Of a stretch of DNA of 64,000 nucleotides, positions 44,594 through 53,202 are shown piece by piece. The stretch is from Solirubrobacterales bacterium (lineage in GTDB: Bacteria > Actinomycetota > Thermoleophilia > Solirubrobacterales > 70-9), in NCBI GenBank assembly GCA_016712175.1, contig JADJRQ010000001.1, forward strand, positions 62,001-126,000, read 5' to 3'. Made by a program: the position numbers and the translations under genes. Below the pieces are notes generated by a model, which saw only the letters and a list, made by a program, of their open reading frames with translations, had not been told where the DNA came from and made no database searches. Each line of letters starts with the position of its first letter. Within the stretch, counting starts at the first letter, position 1.

Positions 44594-44638
44594 CGAGACC
44601 ACGAAAGTCAGCGATAATCGCTGACTTTCGTGGTCTCG
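44594..44638. terminator. Perfect 22-bp-arm palindrome
   Basis: Arms CGAGACCACGAAAGTCAGCG with two further bases, separated by a single A, are exactly inverted. It could form a cruciform or a very stable hairpin on either transcript. No T-run follows. It lies 29 bp before repeat A4, in the position where A2 and A3 also carry a leading hairpin, so it may be part of that element or a terminator. Confidence 0.6.
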
Positions 44639-44667
44639 AAGCCCTCAGGCTCCCGGCGCAGGCGGGT

Positions 44668-44774
44668 GTGGGTCGCGGGGGTGCGCCCGGAGGGCTGGCG
44701 ACCGAGGCGATTTCGCGATTCAACCCCGAGATCGGGGAGCGTTGTCCCGGAGGACGTGCCCCCGTGGCCCGCAC
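44668..44774 (+). repeat. Family A palindromic element, copy A4
   Basis: About 107 bp. Version-1 outer stem GTGGGTCGCGGGGGTGC with complementary CGTGCCCCCGTGGCCCGC; core GGCTGGCGACCGAGGCG; apical hairpin CCCCGAGATCGGGG; GGAGCGTTGTCCCGGAGGA. The outer pairing can be extended by flanking GGCGC and GCGCC, and the right flank CTCACCCAGC is shared with A5. Confidence 0.88.
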
Positions 44775-44836
44775 CTCACCCAGCGCCGATGCATAAGAAA
44801 CGTCGTTCCCGGGTGCTGCCCGCCCCCTCAGGTCAA

Positions 44837-45177
44837 TCAGGCGGGGACGGCTTCTGCTGGCTCGGCGGCGAGCCACTCCATTCCGTACTTCCTCATTCCG
44901 TCGATCAACGGCACGAGATCCTTGCCTTTGTCGGTCAGCGCGTAGGTGACTCGCGGTGGTACTTCGGGGAAGGTCTGGCGCTCGACGATTCCCTGCTCTT
45001 CCAGGGTTCGGAGGCGGAGCGACAGGGTGCGAGGACTGATTCCTTCGAGCGAGCGTTCAAGCTCACAGAACCGCTGGCTTTCGTCGGCAGGTCGCGGATC
45101 ACCAAAAGGGTCCATTTGCCGGAAATCACGTCCGCCGTGCGGCAGACGGGGCATTCTGCGTTGTCGATTGCGCTCAT
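44837..45177 (-). CDS. HxlR-family regulator, one apparent frameshift
   Basis: About 113 residues when repaired. It starts MSAIDNAECPVCRTADVISG (ATG 45177) with the conserved cysteine pair CPVC, then GKWTLLVIRDLP. A base appears missing at 45083-45088; the next frame continues DESQRFCELERSLEGISPRT, LRTLEEQGIVERQTFP and YALTDKGKDLVPLIDGM, a full winged helix. Redox-sensing HxlR proteins use the same cysteine. It is transcribed toward repeat A4 and the HEPN-like gene. Confidence 0.82.
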
Positions 45178-45272
45178 TGGGGAAGTGGGATGGCCCTTCG
45201 TTTGCGCTGCCGGGTCCACGATTCGGCAGCAAGCCAAAAGTCACTTCAACAAGTATAGGCACATGGCTTCAC

Positions 45273-45704
45273 TTACTGAAGCGGAATCAGGTAAATGACC
45301 ACTCCAGCCGCGAGGAACGGCGCCAGCGGCAAACTGGTTTCCGCCGGAGGACGCCGGTTCCCGAGCGAAATCAGCACCCCGGTCAGGCCGGCCAGGAATA
45401 GGCCCACGAGCAGTGCGGCCCAGGCTTCCCAGCCCAGATAGAGCGCGATGACCGCGACCAGCTTGACGTCGCCCATGCCCATCCCTTCCGGCCGGATCAA
45501 TGCGGCTGCCAATAGCGGTGAAGCGATCACAACCGCGACAGCCAGTGACGACGCCGCCCCCGCCCCGCCCGACCACAGCGTGACCCCCAGCCAGAAGGCC
45601 GCAGCGGCCAGCAGAACACGGTTGGGGATGACCCGCCGACGCAGGTCTACAACCGAGACCGCGACCAGAGTGGCGCACAGGACAATCGGGGGAATTAAAG
45701 ACAT
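45273..45704 (-). CDS. A24 prepilin peptidase, short (CpaA/TadV-like) form
   Basis: 143-residue membrane aspartic protease with both catalytic aspartates, in VAVSVVDLRRRVIPN and EGMGMGDVKLVAVI. It lacks the N-terminal methyltransferase domain of PilD, as in Tad/Flp systems. It would cleave prepilin leaders such as that of the protein at 51853. The ATG lies at the edge of the hairpin after rpoD, which may limit its expression. Confidence 0.88.
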   Translation of the reverse strand: MSLIPPIVLCATLVAVSVVDLRRRVIPNRVLLAAAAFWLGVTLWSGGAGAASSLAVAVVIASPLLAAALIRPEGMGMGDVKLVAVIALYLGWEAWAALLVGLFLAGLTGVLISLGNRRPPAETSLPLAPFLAAGVVIYLIPLQ

Positions 45705-45731
45705 GAGCCGAGGCTAAAAAGCCTCGGCTCA
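45704..45731 (-). terminator. Hairpin at rpoD 3' end overlapping the next start codon
   Basis: TGAGCCGAGGCT and its exact complement are separated by four A/T bases, giving a 12-bp stem. It lies about 30 bp downstream of the sigma-factor stop, and its last base is in the ATG of the prepilin peptidase. It can act as terminator/attenuator for rpoD and would mask the next gene's ribosome site. Only a weak T-rich stretch follows. Confidence 0.65.
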
Positions 45732-45761
45732 CAAGTGTCTCTACGAATCAGAAATTCTGAA

Positions 45762-46865
45762 TCAGGTCGCTTCGCGAAGCTTTTGCGCTTCGTTGAGGCT
45801 TTGGAGCTTTTTCAGCGACTGATTCTCGATCTGGCGGATTCGTTCGCGGGTGACGTTGAAGGTGCGTCCGACCTCGTCCAGGGTCCGGGGATGCTCTCCT
45901 CCCAGTCCGTAACGCAGCTCGAGTACGCGGCGCTCGCGGTAGGAGAGGTTCTCCAGCGATTCCTTGAGGGCTTCCTTGGTCAGGAGGTCCGCCGCACGAT
46001 CGAAAGGCGACTCGGCCTTTTCGTCGGCGATGAACTGTCCGAACTCGGATTCCTCTTCGTCACCGACCGGCTTCTCGAGAGATACCGGAGACTGAGCTGA
46101 CCGCTTGATCGAGTCAACCTCTTCCGGATCGATGCCGGTTACGTCGGCGATCTCTTCCGGAGTCGGCTCACGACCGAGCTCGGTCACGAGCTTGCGCTCG
46201 GCCCGGCCGATCTTGTTCAGCTTTTCGACGACGTGGACCGGAATACGAATGGTCCGCGCCTTGTCGGCAAGTGCCCTGGCGATGGCCTGGCGGATCCACC
46301 ACGTCGCGTAGGTCGAGAACTTGAATCCCTTGCGGTAATCGAACTTCTCGGCCGCACGGACGAGGCCGAGCGTGCCCTCCTGGATGAGGTCCAGGAACGG
46401 CAGGCCCTGGTTGCGGTAGTTCTTGGCGATCGATACGACGAGGCGGAGGTTCGACTCGACCATCTTCTGCTTGGCGTCGAGGTCGCCGCGCTCGATGCGC
46501 TTGGCGAGATCGACTTCTTCCTGGGCGGTCAGCAGGCGGACCTTGCCGATGTCCTTGAGGAAGAGCTGAAGGGAGTCGGTCGTCATGTCCGGCTTCAGGT
46601 CAAGCGCTTCCTTCTTACGGCGGCGACCACGTCGTCCGTCTGAGCGCTCTGCGTCTGCTGTTGCCTTCTGAGCGGGGTCGACGTCCTCGACCAGCTCGAT
46701 GCCCTGCTTCTCGATGTGTCCGTACAGATCTTCAATGTCGGACTCGTCGAGGTCAACTTCCTTGACGGCAGTGGCGATGTCACCAAAAGTGAGCACGCCG
46801 AGCTGCTGCCCGCGATTCACGAGAGTCTTTACTTCTTCTAGTTCCTGGAGTTCGGCTACAAGCAT
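45762..46865 (-). CDS. rpoD: Primary (housekeeping-type) sigma factor
   Basis: 367 residues from ATG 46865 with AGGG upstream. Region 1.1 (TLVNRGQQLGVLTFGDIATA), a short basic linker, region 1.2 (DSLQLFLKDIGKVRLLTAQE), region 2 (FDYRKGFKFSTYATWWIRQA), region 3 and region 4 with the helix-turn-helix RTLDEVGRTFNVTRERIRQI. Shorter than E. coli sigma-70 because the large non-conserved insert is absent. It binds RNA polymerase core and recognises -10/-35 promoters. The upstream region is AT-rich, likely its promoter. Confidence 0.95.
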   Translation of the reverse strand: MLVAELQELEEVKTLVNRGQQLGVLTFGDIATAVKEVDLDESDIEDLYGHIEKQGIELVEDVDPAQKATADAERSDGRRGRRRKKEALDLKPDMTTDSLQLFLKDIGKVRLLTAQEEVDLAKRIERGDLDAKQKMVESNLRLVVSIAKNYRNQGLPFLDLIQEGTLGLVRAAEKFDYRKGFKFSTYATWWIRQAIARALADKARTIRIPVHVVEKLNKIGRAERKLVTELGREPTPEEIADVTGIDPEEVDSIKRSAQSPVSLEKPVGDEEESEFGQFIADEKAESPFDRAADLLTKEALKESLENLSYRERRVLELRYGLGGEHPRTLDEVGRTFNVTRERIRQIENQSLKKLQSLNEAQKLREAT

Positions 46866-47140
46866 TGTGTCCCTATCTGATTTCCCCGGCGCAATAATTT
46901 TCTCGATTCGTAGCCACCTTGAGGGAAGGTGACGAACATGCACAAACGCGAATCACTCGTCAAGATTCGTATTTCGCTCCAGATTCGGAACTACGAGAAA
47001 TCGTGGTGCCAGGTAATTGGTCAAACGAGTGTCCGGATACTAGCCGCTTCACTTAGTAAAGTCAAGACTGACGCCGGCTGCACGCTGTCCTACTGTGAAG
47101 ACTTGCCCGTGCCCTTGTATTTCAAACGTCGACATAGCCC
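46866..47140. promoter_or_regulatory. AT-rich divergent control region of rpoD and yihY
   Basis: 275 bp, clearly less GC-rich than its surroundings. On the minus strand TTGACG with CATGTT 17 bases later is a weak sigma-70-type candidate for rpoD. A short frame at 46929-47144 on the plus strand has no family similarity. No riboswitch was recognised. Confidence 0.45.
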
Positions 47141-48842
47141 TTGAGTTGCGGTGACTGTGACCAGAACCGTGATCTGAACCCGATCGAGGGCGAGATTCCA
47201 CTGTCCGAACAGTGGAAACATCTTCATTGGCTCCAGGCGTTCTGGACCCGCGCATACCGGGAGAACGTGACCGGGCTTTCCGGGATGGTCGCTTACAACC
47301 TGATGCTGGCGATCTTCCCGTTCGCCCTGCTGATCCTCTTCATCTTCAGCCAAATCCTGCGGATCGAAGGCATCGAGGCCGGTGTCATTTCGGACCTCCA
47401 GCGGCTCTTTCCCGACGCCGAAGAACAGACCTCAACAACGCGCTTTCCAGTGTCCAGGCGAATTCAGCGGCGATCGGGGTGGTCGCCGCATTCGGTTCGA
47501 TCTGGATCGGCGCATCCTTCTGGGGCGCGATGGACACCGCTTTCTGCCGGATCTACCACGTCGACTGCCGCGGCTGGTGGGAACAGAAACGCTTTTCCCT
47601 CGGAATGCTGGTCGTCGTCGCGCTTTTCATCCTCGGCAGCGTCGTGCTGCCGGCGGCCGAGGGTGCCCTGATCGATTCAACCCAGCGACTGCCGTTCGGA
47701 CTGAACGAGGTCCAGTCGCTGGACAGCGCCATCCTGATCGTCGTAACCCTGACGCTTAACTTCTGGTCGTCTCGATGATCTACTGGGCGGTGCCCAAGGG
47801 CCACATGTCCTGGCGCGCGGTCTGGCCCGGAGCGATCTTCGCGACCCTGGTCGCCGGTCTTGCCAATTGGCTCTTCCCGCTCTACCTGACGAATATCTCC
47901 ACCCTGTCGAACTTCGGTTCGACCATCGGCTTCGTCCTGATCGCGCTGCTCTGGTTCTACATCGTCGCCCTGACAATGCTGGCCGGCGCCGTGATCAACT
48001 CGCTGCGACACGAGTACCACGACCTCGGTCAACTGCCTTACGGAATCGTCAGCCGCGCCTCGCTGATCGCGGAGGTACTCGCCCGGGAAGAAGGCGCCAC
48101 CGCGGCCCCCGTCCGGCCAAGTGCCGAGCCGTACCGCTCTCTGACCGCGCCCACCGCAGATGATCCGGACGAGCCGGACCACAGCGACGTGATTCCTCGA
48201 TTCCCGACGCCGGCGTCAGTGAGCGTCGAAATCGAGCTGCTGCCGGATCCGGTCCGGCACGGACTGGCCACCAGTGGCGGGGTGAAGTGCACACAGACGG
48301 CGGTGATCACCGTCGACCAGGAGATCTTCGAGCAGATCTGGACGCCATCAACCCTCGATCTGCTCGCCCGTTCCTACTGGGGCTTCATCCGCCGGCGGAC
48401 CCTGGGTGCAATCCGTGTCGCCTACGGCCCGGATTCGCAGACCGTCGTCCTGTTTTCGCGCCATATTCCCCTCTTGACCTTTCGCTCTCCCGAGTTCCAG
48501 ACCGAAACCGACGAAGCCTCGGTCACCTGGCCGATCGAGCGCGGACTGCTGGTCGCCCGAGCTGGCCGGGAACAGGGCTTCTTGAGGATCGCGGTCGAAC
48601 ACTCAGGTGAGTGTGAAGGCCGGACCGACCGGCAGCGGCTGGTGGTCACCTCGCAAGTCTCGAACTTTTATCCCTGGATCCGTGGCTCCCGCTGGTTCGC
48701 GCGACTCGGCACCTGGATCTACTCCCAGACCCAGCTGCGCACTCATATCTGGGTCACCAAGGGCTTTTTGCGATCGCTGGAGTCGCTGCCAGGCGAAGTG
48801 CTGAAACAGGGCCAGGGCCCGGACACGATGAGCGAAGCCTGA
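47141..48842 (+). CDS. YihY/BrkB-family membrane protein with extra C-terminal domain, two apparent frameshifts
   Basis: About 567 residues when repaired. Residues 30-290 are the YihY domain with about six helices: GLSGMVAYNLMLAIFPFALL, GASFWGAMDTAFCRIYH, WLFPLYLTNISTLSNFGSTI and LIALLWFYIVALTMLAGAVI. Single bases appear missing at 47429-47432 and 47762-47764. The last 250 residues (VSVEIELLPDPVRHGLATSG to the end) form a soluble domain not seen in ordinary YihY proteins, with GFLRIAVEHS and NFYPWIRGSRWFARLGTWIY. The start is TTG and uncertain. The function of the family is unclear. Confidence 0.82.
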
Positions 48843-48847
48843 CCGGG

Positions 48848-49766
48848 TCAGTCAGCTTCCATCTCGGCGACCGCGGAGGCCATCGCTTCATCGATCCCGG
48901 TCGTTTCGATGTCGAAGAGCTCCATGCCCGACGGGTCTTCGACCACGGTTTCGGTCCAGGCCTTCGACCAAGGGGCGCGCGACCCCGGTATCGACTGGTG
49001 TGACCAGGCCGATCCAGAGTGAAGAGAGGCCCGGGGTGAGGAACGGCACCCCGATCCGGCGCGGCGGACGGCGGTCCATGGCCTCGGCCATCTTGTCCAT
49101 CATTCCGCCGTATGTGGTGACGTCCGGGCCGCCGAGTTCGATCGTGCGATCGGCGTCCTTCCCTTTCAGCATGCGGGATTCCGACAGATACTCGACGACA
49201 TCATCAACCGCAATCGGCTGGGTGCGGGTCGTCGTCCAGCGGGGAGTGACCATCAGTGGCAGTCGCTTGACCAGGTAGTAGACGGTCCGGAAAGACTCGC
49301 TGCCGCCGCCCAGCACGACTGCGGCCCGCAGGTAGGTTATCGGCAGTCCGGTTGAAGCGAGCGCCTCGGCAGTCTCCTGACGGGACCTCAGGTGCTTCGA
49401 TTTCCCTTCGCCCAGGCCGCCCATGTAAATGATGCGCTCCACCCCCGACTCTTTCGCCGCTTTGGCGAAATTGATCGCGGCGCGGCGGTCCGTTTCGGCG
49501 AAGTCTTCCGTGGCACCACGGCCCATCGAATGGACGAGGTAGTACGCGACCCCGACACCTTCCATCGCCGGCCCGAGGGATTCCGGCTCGAGCACGTCGG
49601 CCTTCACGACTTCACAGCCGGCTTCTTCGAGGTCTTTCGCCTTGTCCGGACTGCGGGCGATGACTCGAACCAGGAAGCCTCCATCCTCGGCGAGGCGTAA
49701 CGCAAGCTTCCTTCCCACGTACCCGGTGGCGCCGGCTACCAGGACCCGGTCAGCCGTAACGGCCAC
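48848..49766 (-). CDS. NAD(P)-binding (atypical SDR, NmrA/NDUFA9-like) protein, one apparent frameshift
   Basis: About 305 residues when repaired; GTG start at 49766. The Rossmann motif is VLVAGATGYVGRKLALRLAE, followed by AYYLVHSMGRG and ERIIYMGGLGEGKSKHLRSR. The catalytic YxxxK is not evident, as in atypical SDRs. An extra base near 48954-48958 shifts the end; repaired, it reads ETVVEDPSGMELFDIETTG. The start overlaps the glpX stop by 17 bases, so the pair is co-transcribed. The substrate is unknown. Confidence 0.82.
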
Positions 49767-50763
49767 CGGTTACTTCGCGCAGCTTCGCGCGGTCGTGGCG
49801 GGCACCGACCTTGCGAACGGTGCCGGAGCGGGATCGCATCACGAGGGATTCGGTCGTGGCGTATCCCTTGCTGCGGCGGACGCCTTCGAGGAGATCGCCA
49901 TCGGTAACGCCGGTACATGCGAAAAAGACGTCATCTCCATCGATCAGGTCCTGCGAGGTGAGCACCCGGTCGAGGTCGTAGCCGGCGTCAAGTGCGGCCT
50001 GGCGTTCCTCGTCGTTTCGTGGCCAGAGCTTGCCGATGATCTCGCCGCCGAGACACTTGATGGCTGCAGCGGCAAGCACGCCTTCGGGCGTTCCGCCGAT
50101 TCCCCAGAGCAGGTCGATGCCGGTGTCGTCGGAGACCGCCAGCAAAGCGGCCTGGACGTCACCGTCAGTGATGAAGCGGATGTTGGCGCCTGCTTCACGC
50201 ACTTCTTTCACGACTTCTTCGTGGCGAGGCCGGTCGAGGATGGTCAGCGTGACCTCTTCGGCCCCGCCGCCCTTGCGCTCGCCGATCTTCTTGATCAGCT
50301 CGCCGATCGGTTCGTCGAAGTTGAGCAAGTCCTTGAATTCCGAAGCGGAGGCGAGCTTCTCCATGTAAACGCAGGGGCCGGGATCGAACATCGAACCCCG
50401 CTCGGACAGGGCGATGACGGCGAGTGCGCCACCGAATCCGCGGGCCGTGAGGGTCGTGCCTTCAAGGGGATCAACCGCGATGTCGACGATCGGGGGGCTG
50501 CCGTCACCGATCCTCTCACCGTTGAAAAGCATCGGAGCTTCGTCCTTCTCGCCCTCTCCGATCACCACGACGCCATCCATGGGGACGGTGTCGAGCAAAA
50601 GGCGCATCGCGTCGACCGCAGCGCCGTCGGCCGCCAGCTTGTCTCCTCTCCCGATCCAGCGCGCGGCAGCAAGTGCCGCCGACTCGGTGACCCTGACCAG
50701 CTCGAGAGCGAGGTTGCGGTCGGGCTTGGTTCCGGAACGAACGTCTTGGGAGATCACACTCAT
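49750..50763 (-). CDS. glpX: Fructose-1,6-bisphosphatase class II
   Basis: Gluconeogenic enzyme converting fructose 1,6-bisphosphate to fructose 6-phosphate. 337 residues from ATG 50763. The motifs DGVVVIGEGEKDEAPMLFNG, DIAVDPLEGTTLTARG and LWGIGGTPEGVLAAAAIKCL define the GlpX family. This is the usual single FBPase of actinobacteria. A longer reading frame upstream overlaps the divergent oxidoreductase and is not used. Confidence 0.95.
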   Translation of the reverse strand: MSVISQDVRSGTKPDRNLALELVRVTESAALAAARWIGRGDKLAADGAAVDAMRLLLDTVPMDGVVVIGEGEKDEAPMLFNGERIGDGSPPIVDIAVDPLEGTTLTARGFGGALAVIALSERGSMFDPGPCVYMEKLASASEFKDLLNFDEPIGELIKKIGERKGGGAEEVTLTILDRPRHEEVVKEVREAGANIRFITDGDVQAALLAVSDDTGIDLLWGIGGTPEGVLAAAAIKCLGGEIIGKLWPRNDEERQAALDAGYDLDRVLTSQDLIDGDDVFFACTGVTDGDLLEGVRRSKGYATTESLVMRSRSGTVRKVGARHDRAKLREVTGGRYG

Positions 50764-50830
50764 GGGGGCAAGGCTATAACGGCGGGGGCGCAAGTGCCGA
50801 TTGGGTGTGGGGTCCGGGTAGTCTGCGAGT

Positions 50831-51766
50831 GTGACTGCCAAGAGATGGGGATTGACGCTGCCCTTGCCAATGACTCCGCTGGCCGACCACCGGCCATTCG
50901 TGGAGCAGGCTGAAGCCGAGGGGTACACCGATCTGTGGACCGGAGAAACCGGCGGCCCGGACGGTTTCACGCCGCTGGCTCTGAGTGCGGCCTGGACCGA
51001 AAAGATTCGCCTCGGGACCGGAATCGTCGGTGTGTTCCAGCGTGGTCCCGCCCTGCTGGCCCAGCAGGCCGCCGCCCTGACCGACGCCTCGAGCGGCCGC
51101 TTCGTGCTCGGCATCGGCGCGTCGTCCGACCGCATGGTCGCCGGCTGGAACGAGATCCCTTTCGAGAAGCCGCTGACCAAAGTCGAACAGACCCTCGACT
51201 TCCTCCAGGTCGCTCTCGCCGGAGAACGCACCGACACCGGATTCAAGCTGGAGACCGCCCCGGCCCATCCCACGCCGATCGTCCTTGCTGCGCTTCGCGG
51301 AAAGATGCTGCGGCTCGCGGTCGAGAAGGCCGACGGTGCCTTCAGTAACTTCCTGCCGCTCGGTGGCCTGCCCCAGGTGACCGCCCAGCTCGAAGGGGCT
51401 GGCCCCGATTTCGAAGTGCTCTGCCGCTTCTTCTGCATCGCCGGTGAGAAGGAACAGGTCGAGCCGCTCGCCCGCTTCATGTTCTCTTCGTACGTCACCG
51501 TCCCTGTTTACGCGAATTTCTTCCGCTGGCTCGGTTACGGCGACGAGATCCAGGCGATGTGCGATGCATGGGCCGAAAAGGACCGCCAGGGCGCGGCTGC
51601 GGCGGCACCGTGGGAGTTGATCGAAGACACCTTCCTGGTCGGCTCGCCGGAATACATCCGCGAGCGTCTCGATGCCTACGTCGACGGTGGCATCACCCTG
51701 CCGATCGTCACTCCGATCACGACGCCGGACAACATGTCGTCGCTGATCACCGCGCTGGCTCCCTGA
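50831..51766 (+). CDS. LLM-class (F420-type) flavin-dependent oxidoreductase
   Basis: 311 residues from a GTG, TIM-barrel luciferase-like fold: WGLTLPLPMTPLADHRPFVE, DLWTGETGGPDGFTPLALSA, IRLGTGIVGVFQRGPALLAQ and FVLGIGASSDRMVAGWNEIP. Such actinobacterial enzymes use coenzyme F420 or FMN; the substrate is unpredictable. It is divergent from glpX across a 67-bp region. Confidence 0.85.
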   Translation: MTAKRWGLTLPLPMTPLADHRPFVEQAEAEGYTDLWTGETGGPDGFTPLALSAAWTEKIRLGTGIVGVFQRGPALLAQQAAALTDASSGRFVLGIGASSDRMVAGWNEIPFEKPLTKVEQTLDFLQVALAGERTDTGFKLETAPAHPTPIVLAALRGKMLRLAVEKADGAFSNFLPLGGLPQVTAQLEGAGPDFEVLCRFFCIAGEKEQVEPLARFMFSSYVTVPVYANFFRWLGYGDEIQAMCDAWAEKDRQGAAAAAPWELIEDTFLVGSPEYIRERLDAYVDGGITLPIVTPITTPDNMSSLITALAP

Positions 51767-51802
51767 TTCGGATCGCCGGCCGCTGAGCTCATTTTCTGGC
51801 CG

Positions 51803-51845
51803 CTGGCCACCATCGACCGGCAGATAGCCGGTCGATGGTGGCCAG
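51803..51845. terminator. Bidirectional terminator-like hairpin
   Basis: A 19-bp perfect stem (CTGGCCACCATCGACCGGC and its complement) around AGATA, between two convergent genes. It can fold on either transcript. The T-content after the stem is low on both strands. Confidence 0.7.
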
Positions 51846-51852
51846 AACGTTC

Positions 51853-52803
51853 TCATCCGGTGCCTTCGGCCTCGGGGTTGGTCCACAGGTCCTTCTCCCA
51901 CGGCGGCGTGATCGGGTCGAATCTTGCCGGGCGGGAAATCGGGTCGTCGCGAACGGTTTCGAGGGGCACCAGATGGATGAACCGGGCCGGGGTGTGGCTG
52001 GGGTAATTGTCGAGTTCGTCACCGCCGACGTTTCCGGCATGACTGCCGCCGGCGATGAGGTATTTGCCGGTCTTCTTTCCCCAGCCGCCCGGTTCGCGCA
52101 GGCCCGCCTTCTCGGCCGCGCCCGAGAGGAATCCCCAGCCGATGTCCGACCCCCAGTTGACGAAAGACCGGTCGTGGTTGTGGCCGTTGTGGGATGAAGC
52201 ACGCTGGCTGACCTCGCCTTCGGGGCCCACCCTCACTTGCATTGATTCCCAGTCGTTCGGGTGGTAGCCCTTCTCCTCGAGGAACGGCGCCCCGCGGAGC
52301 GACGCGCTCTCCGGGTAGTAGGCCCAGAACTGAATGTAGAAACTGCCCGCCCGGTCACCGTCACAAACATCGACCGGATCCCTCATGGCCGCATCCACCC
52401 GGCAGTCCAGGACCCGCGTGAACAGGGTCACTGGTTCGCCGGCCCGGGATTCACGGACCTCCCCACCCTGCTCTGCTTCAGCGCAATAAGGAGAGCGGCA
52501 GGTGCGGTAGTCCACCGGCAGGCCCAGCAGATCGCGTCCGAAGAACAGTTCGGGGGTATTGGCGCGGATCAGCCCGGCGCCGCTGTCACCGTAGGCCAGC
52601 GAAAGCGGCGGCTCCCGGTCGCAAGACTTTGACAGCGAGACGGCACAGAGCATCTGACGCGAGATCGAGTGGAGCAGTCCGAGCGGTGACGCGGTGATTC
52701 CGGTCGTCGCCAGGCCGGCCATGAGCACGGCTACGAGCAAGACGATCCCGACCCACTCGACCGTGGATTGACCTCGTTCTTCGACCAAGAGCTTCTGATC
52801 CAT
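51853..52803 (-). CDS. Pilin-like secreted protein with large Vps62-like C-terminal domain
   Basis: 316 residues. The N terminus ERGQSTVEWVGIVLLVAVLM resembles class III (Flp/TadE) signal sequences: basic head, glutamate at the +5-like position and a hydrophobic stretch. The remaining 270 residues contain YIQFWAYYPESAS, YHPNDWESMQVRV and SSHNGHN, reminiscent of the Vps62/DUF946 group in which DWE and H/N residues recur. It may be a minor pilin with an adhesin-like head processed by the peptidase at 45273. This is inference. Confidence 0.65.
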   Translation of the reverse strand: MDQKLLVEERGQSTVEWVGIVLLVAVLMAGLATTGITASPLGLLHSISRQMLCAVSLSKSCDREPPLSLAYGDSGAGLIRANTPELFFGRDLLGLPVDYRTCRSPYCAEAEQGGEVRESRAGEPVTLFTRVLDCRVDAAMRDPVDVCDGDRAGSFYIQFWAYYPESASLRGAPFLEEKGYHPNDWESMQVRVGPEGEVSQRASSHNGHNHDRSFVNWGSDIGWGFLSGAAEKAGLREPGGWGKKTGKYLIAGGSHAGNVGGDELDNYPSHTPARFIHLVPLETVRDDPISRPARFDPITPPWEKDLWTNPEAEGTG

Positions 52804-52880
52804 GATCAGACGAGGCTAAGAAGCAAGCCGTCACACGTGGCACCCTGATTCATACGGTTCACAGACGGTAGGGTCAAGAC

Positions 52881-53171
52881 GTGGCCGACCCGACGAAACC
52901 GCAAAAACGCAACTACCCCGCCGACCAAGGTCAGAAGGACGGAGTTCAGTGGAAGATGTGGGGCCTCGGCATCGCCGTGCTCCTCCTGCTGGTAATTGTC
53001 ATCCAGAACTCACAGAAGGTCGAGTTCAACCTGCTCTTCATCTCGACCAGTACCCCGCTCATCGTGCTGCTCCTGATCACCGCCCTGATCGGCGCGATCA
53101 TCGGCTACACCGGGCCAATCCTCAGGCGCCACCGACATAACACCCGGCGCGAGTACGAAAAGAAGGACTGA
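52881..53171 (+). CDS. LapA-domain (DUF1049) membrane protein
   Basis: 96 residues from a GTG. Two membrane helices: GLGIAVLLLLVIVIQNSQKV, containing the family QNSQKVEFNLLF signature, and LIVLLLITALIGAIIGYTGP, followed by a basic cytoplasmic tail. In Gram-negative bacteria LapA helps regulate lipopolysaccharide; in actinobacteria its role is unknown. It is divergent from the pilin-like gene. Confidence 0.85.
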   Translation: MADPTKPQKRNYPADQGQKDGVQWKMWGLGIAVLLLLVIVIQNSQKVEFNLLFISTSTPLIVLLLITALIGAIIGYTGPILRRHRHNTRREYEKKD

Positions 53172-53202
53172 GCTTCAGCCTTCGAAGGACTGAGCTTCAG
53201 CC
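53162..53202. repeat. Tandem repeat across two convergent stop codons
   Basis: GAAGGACTGAGCTTCAGCC occurs twice, 22 bp apart, covering the stop codons of lapA and of the DNA methylase. TGAGCTTCA within each unit is nearly palindromic. It looks like a recent local duplication. Confidence 0.8.

Larger units (their letters stand above)
44322..44836. other. 515-bp intergenic region holding a perfect palindrome and repeat A4
   Basis: Between the HEPN-like gene start and the HxlR gene end. The first 270 bp hold the presumed promoter/leader of the HEPN-like gene and open frames without family similarity. Then come the 45-bp palindrome (44594) and element A4 (44668). The last 60 bp precede the HxlR stop, with nothing recognised there. 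Confidence 0.6.

Noticed and set aside
44316..44624. Plus-strand 102-residue frame beside the palindrome
   Set aside because: No ribosome site, no family, and it ends inside the palindrome; coding bias is not convincing.
44322..44876. N-terminal extension of the HEPN-like protein through 44876
   Set aside because: It would translate the A4 repeat and the palindrome; the protein-like region begins at MHDPVLDESLK.
46929..47144. 71-residue plus-strand frame upstream of yihY
   Set aside because: It lies in an AT-rich control region with no ribosome site, and its composition is unlike other genes here.
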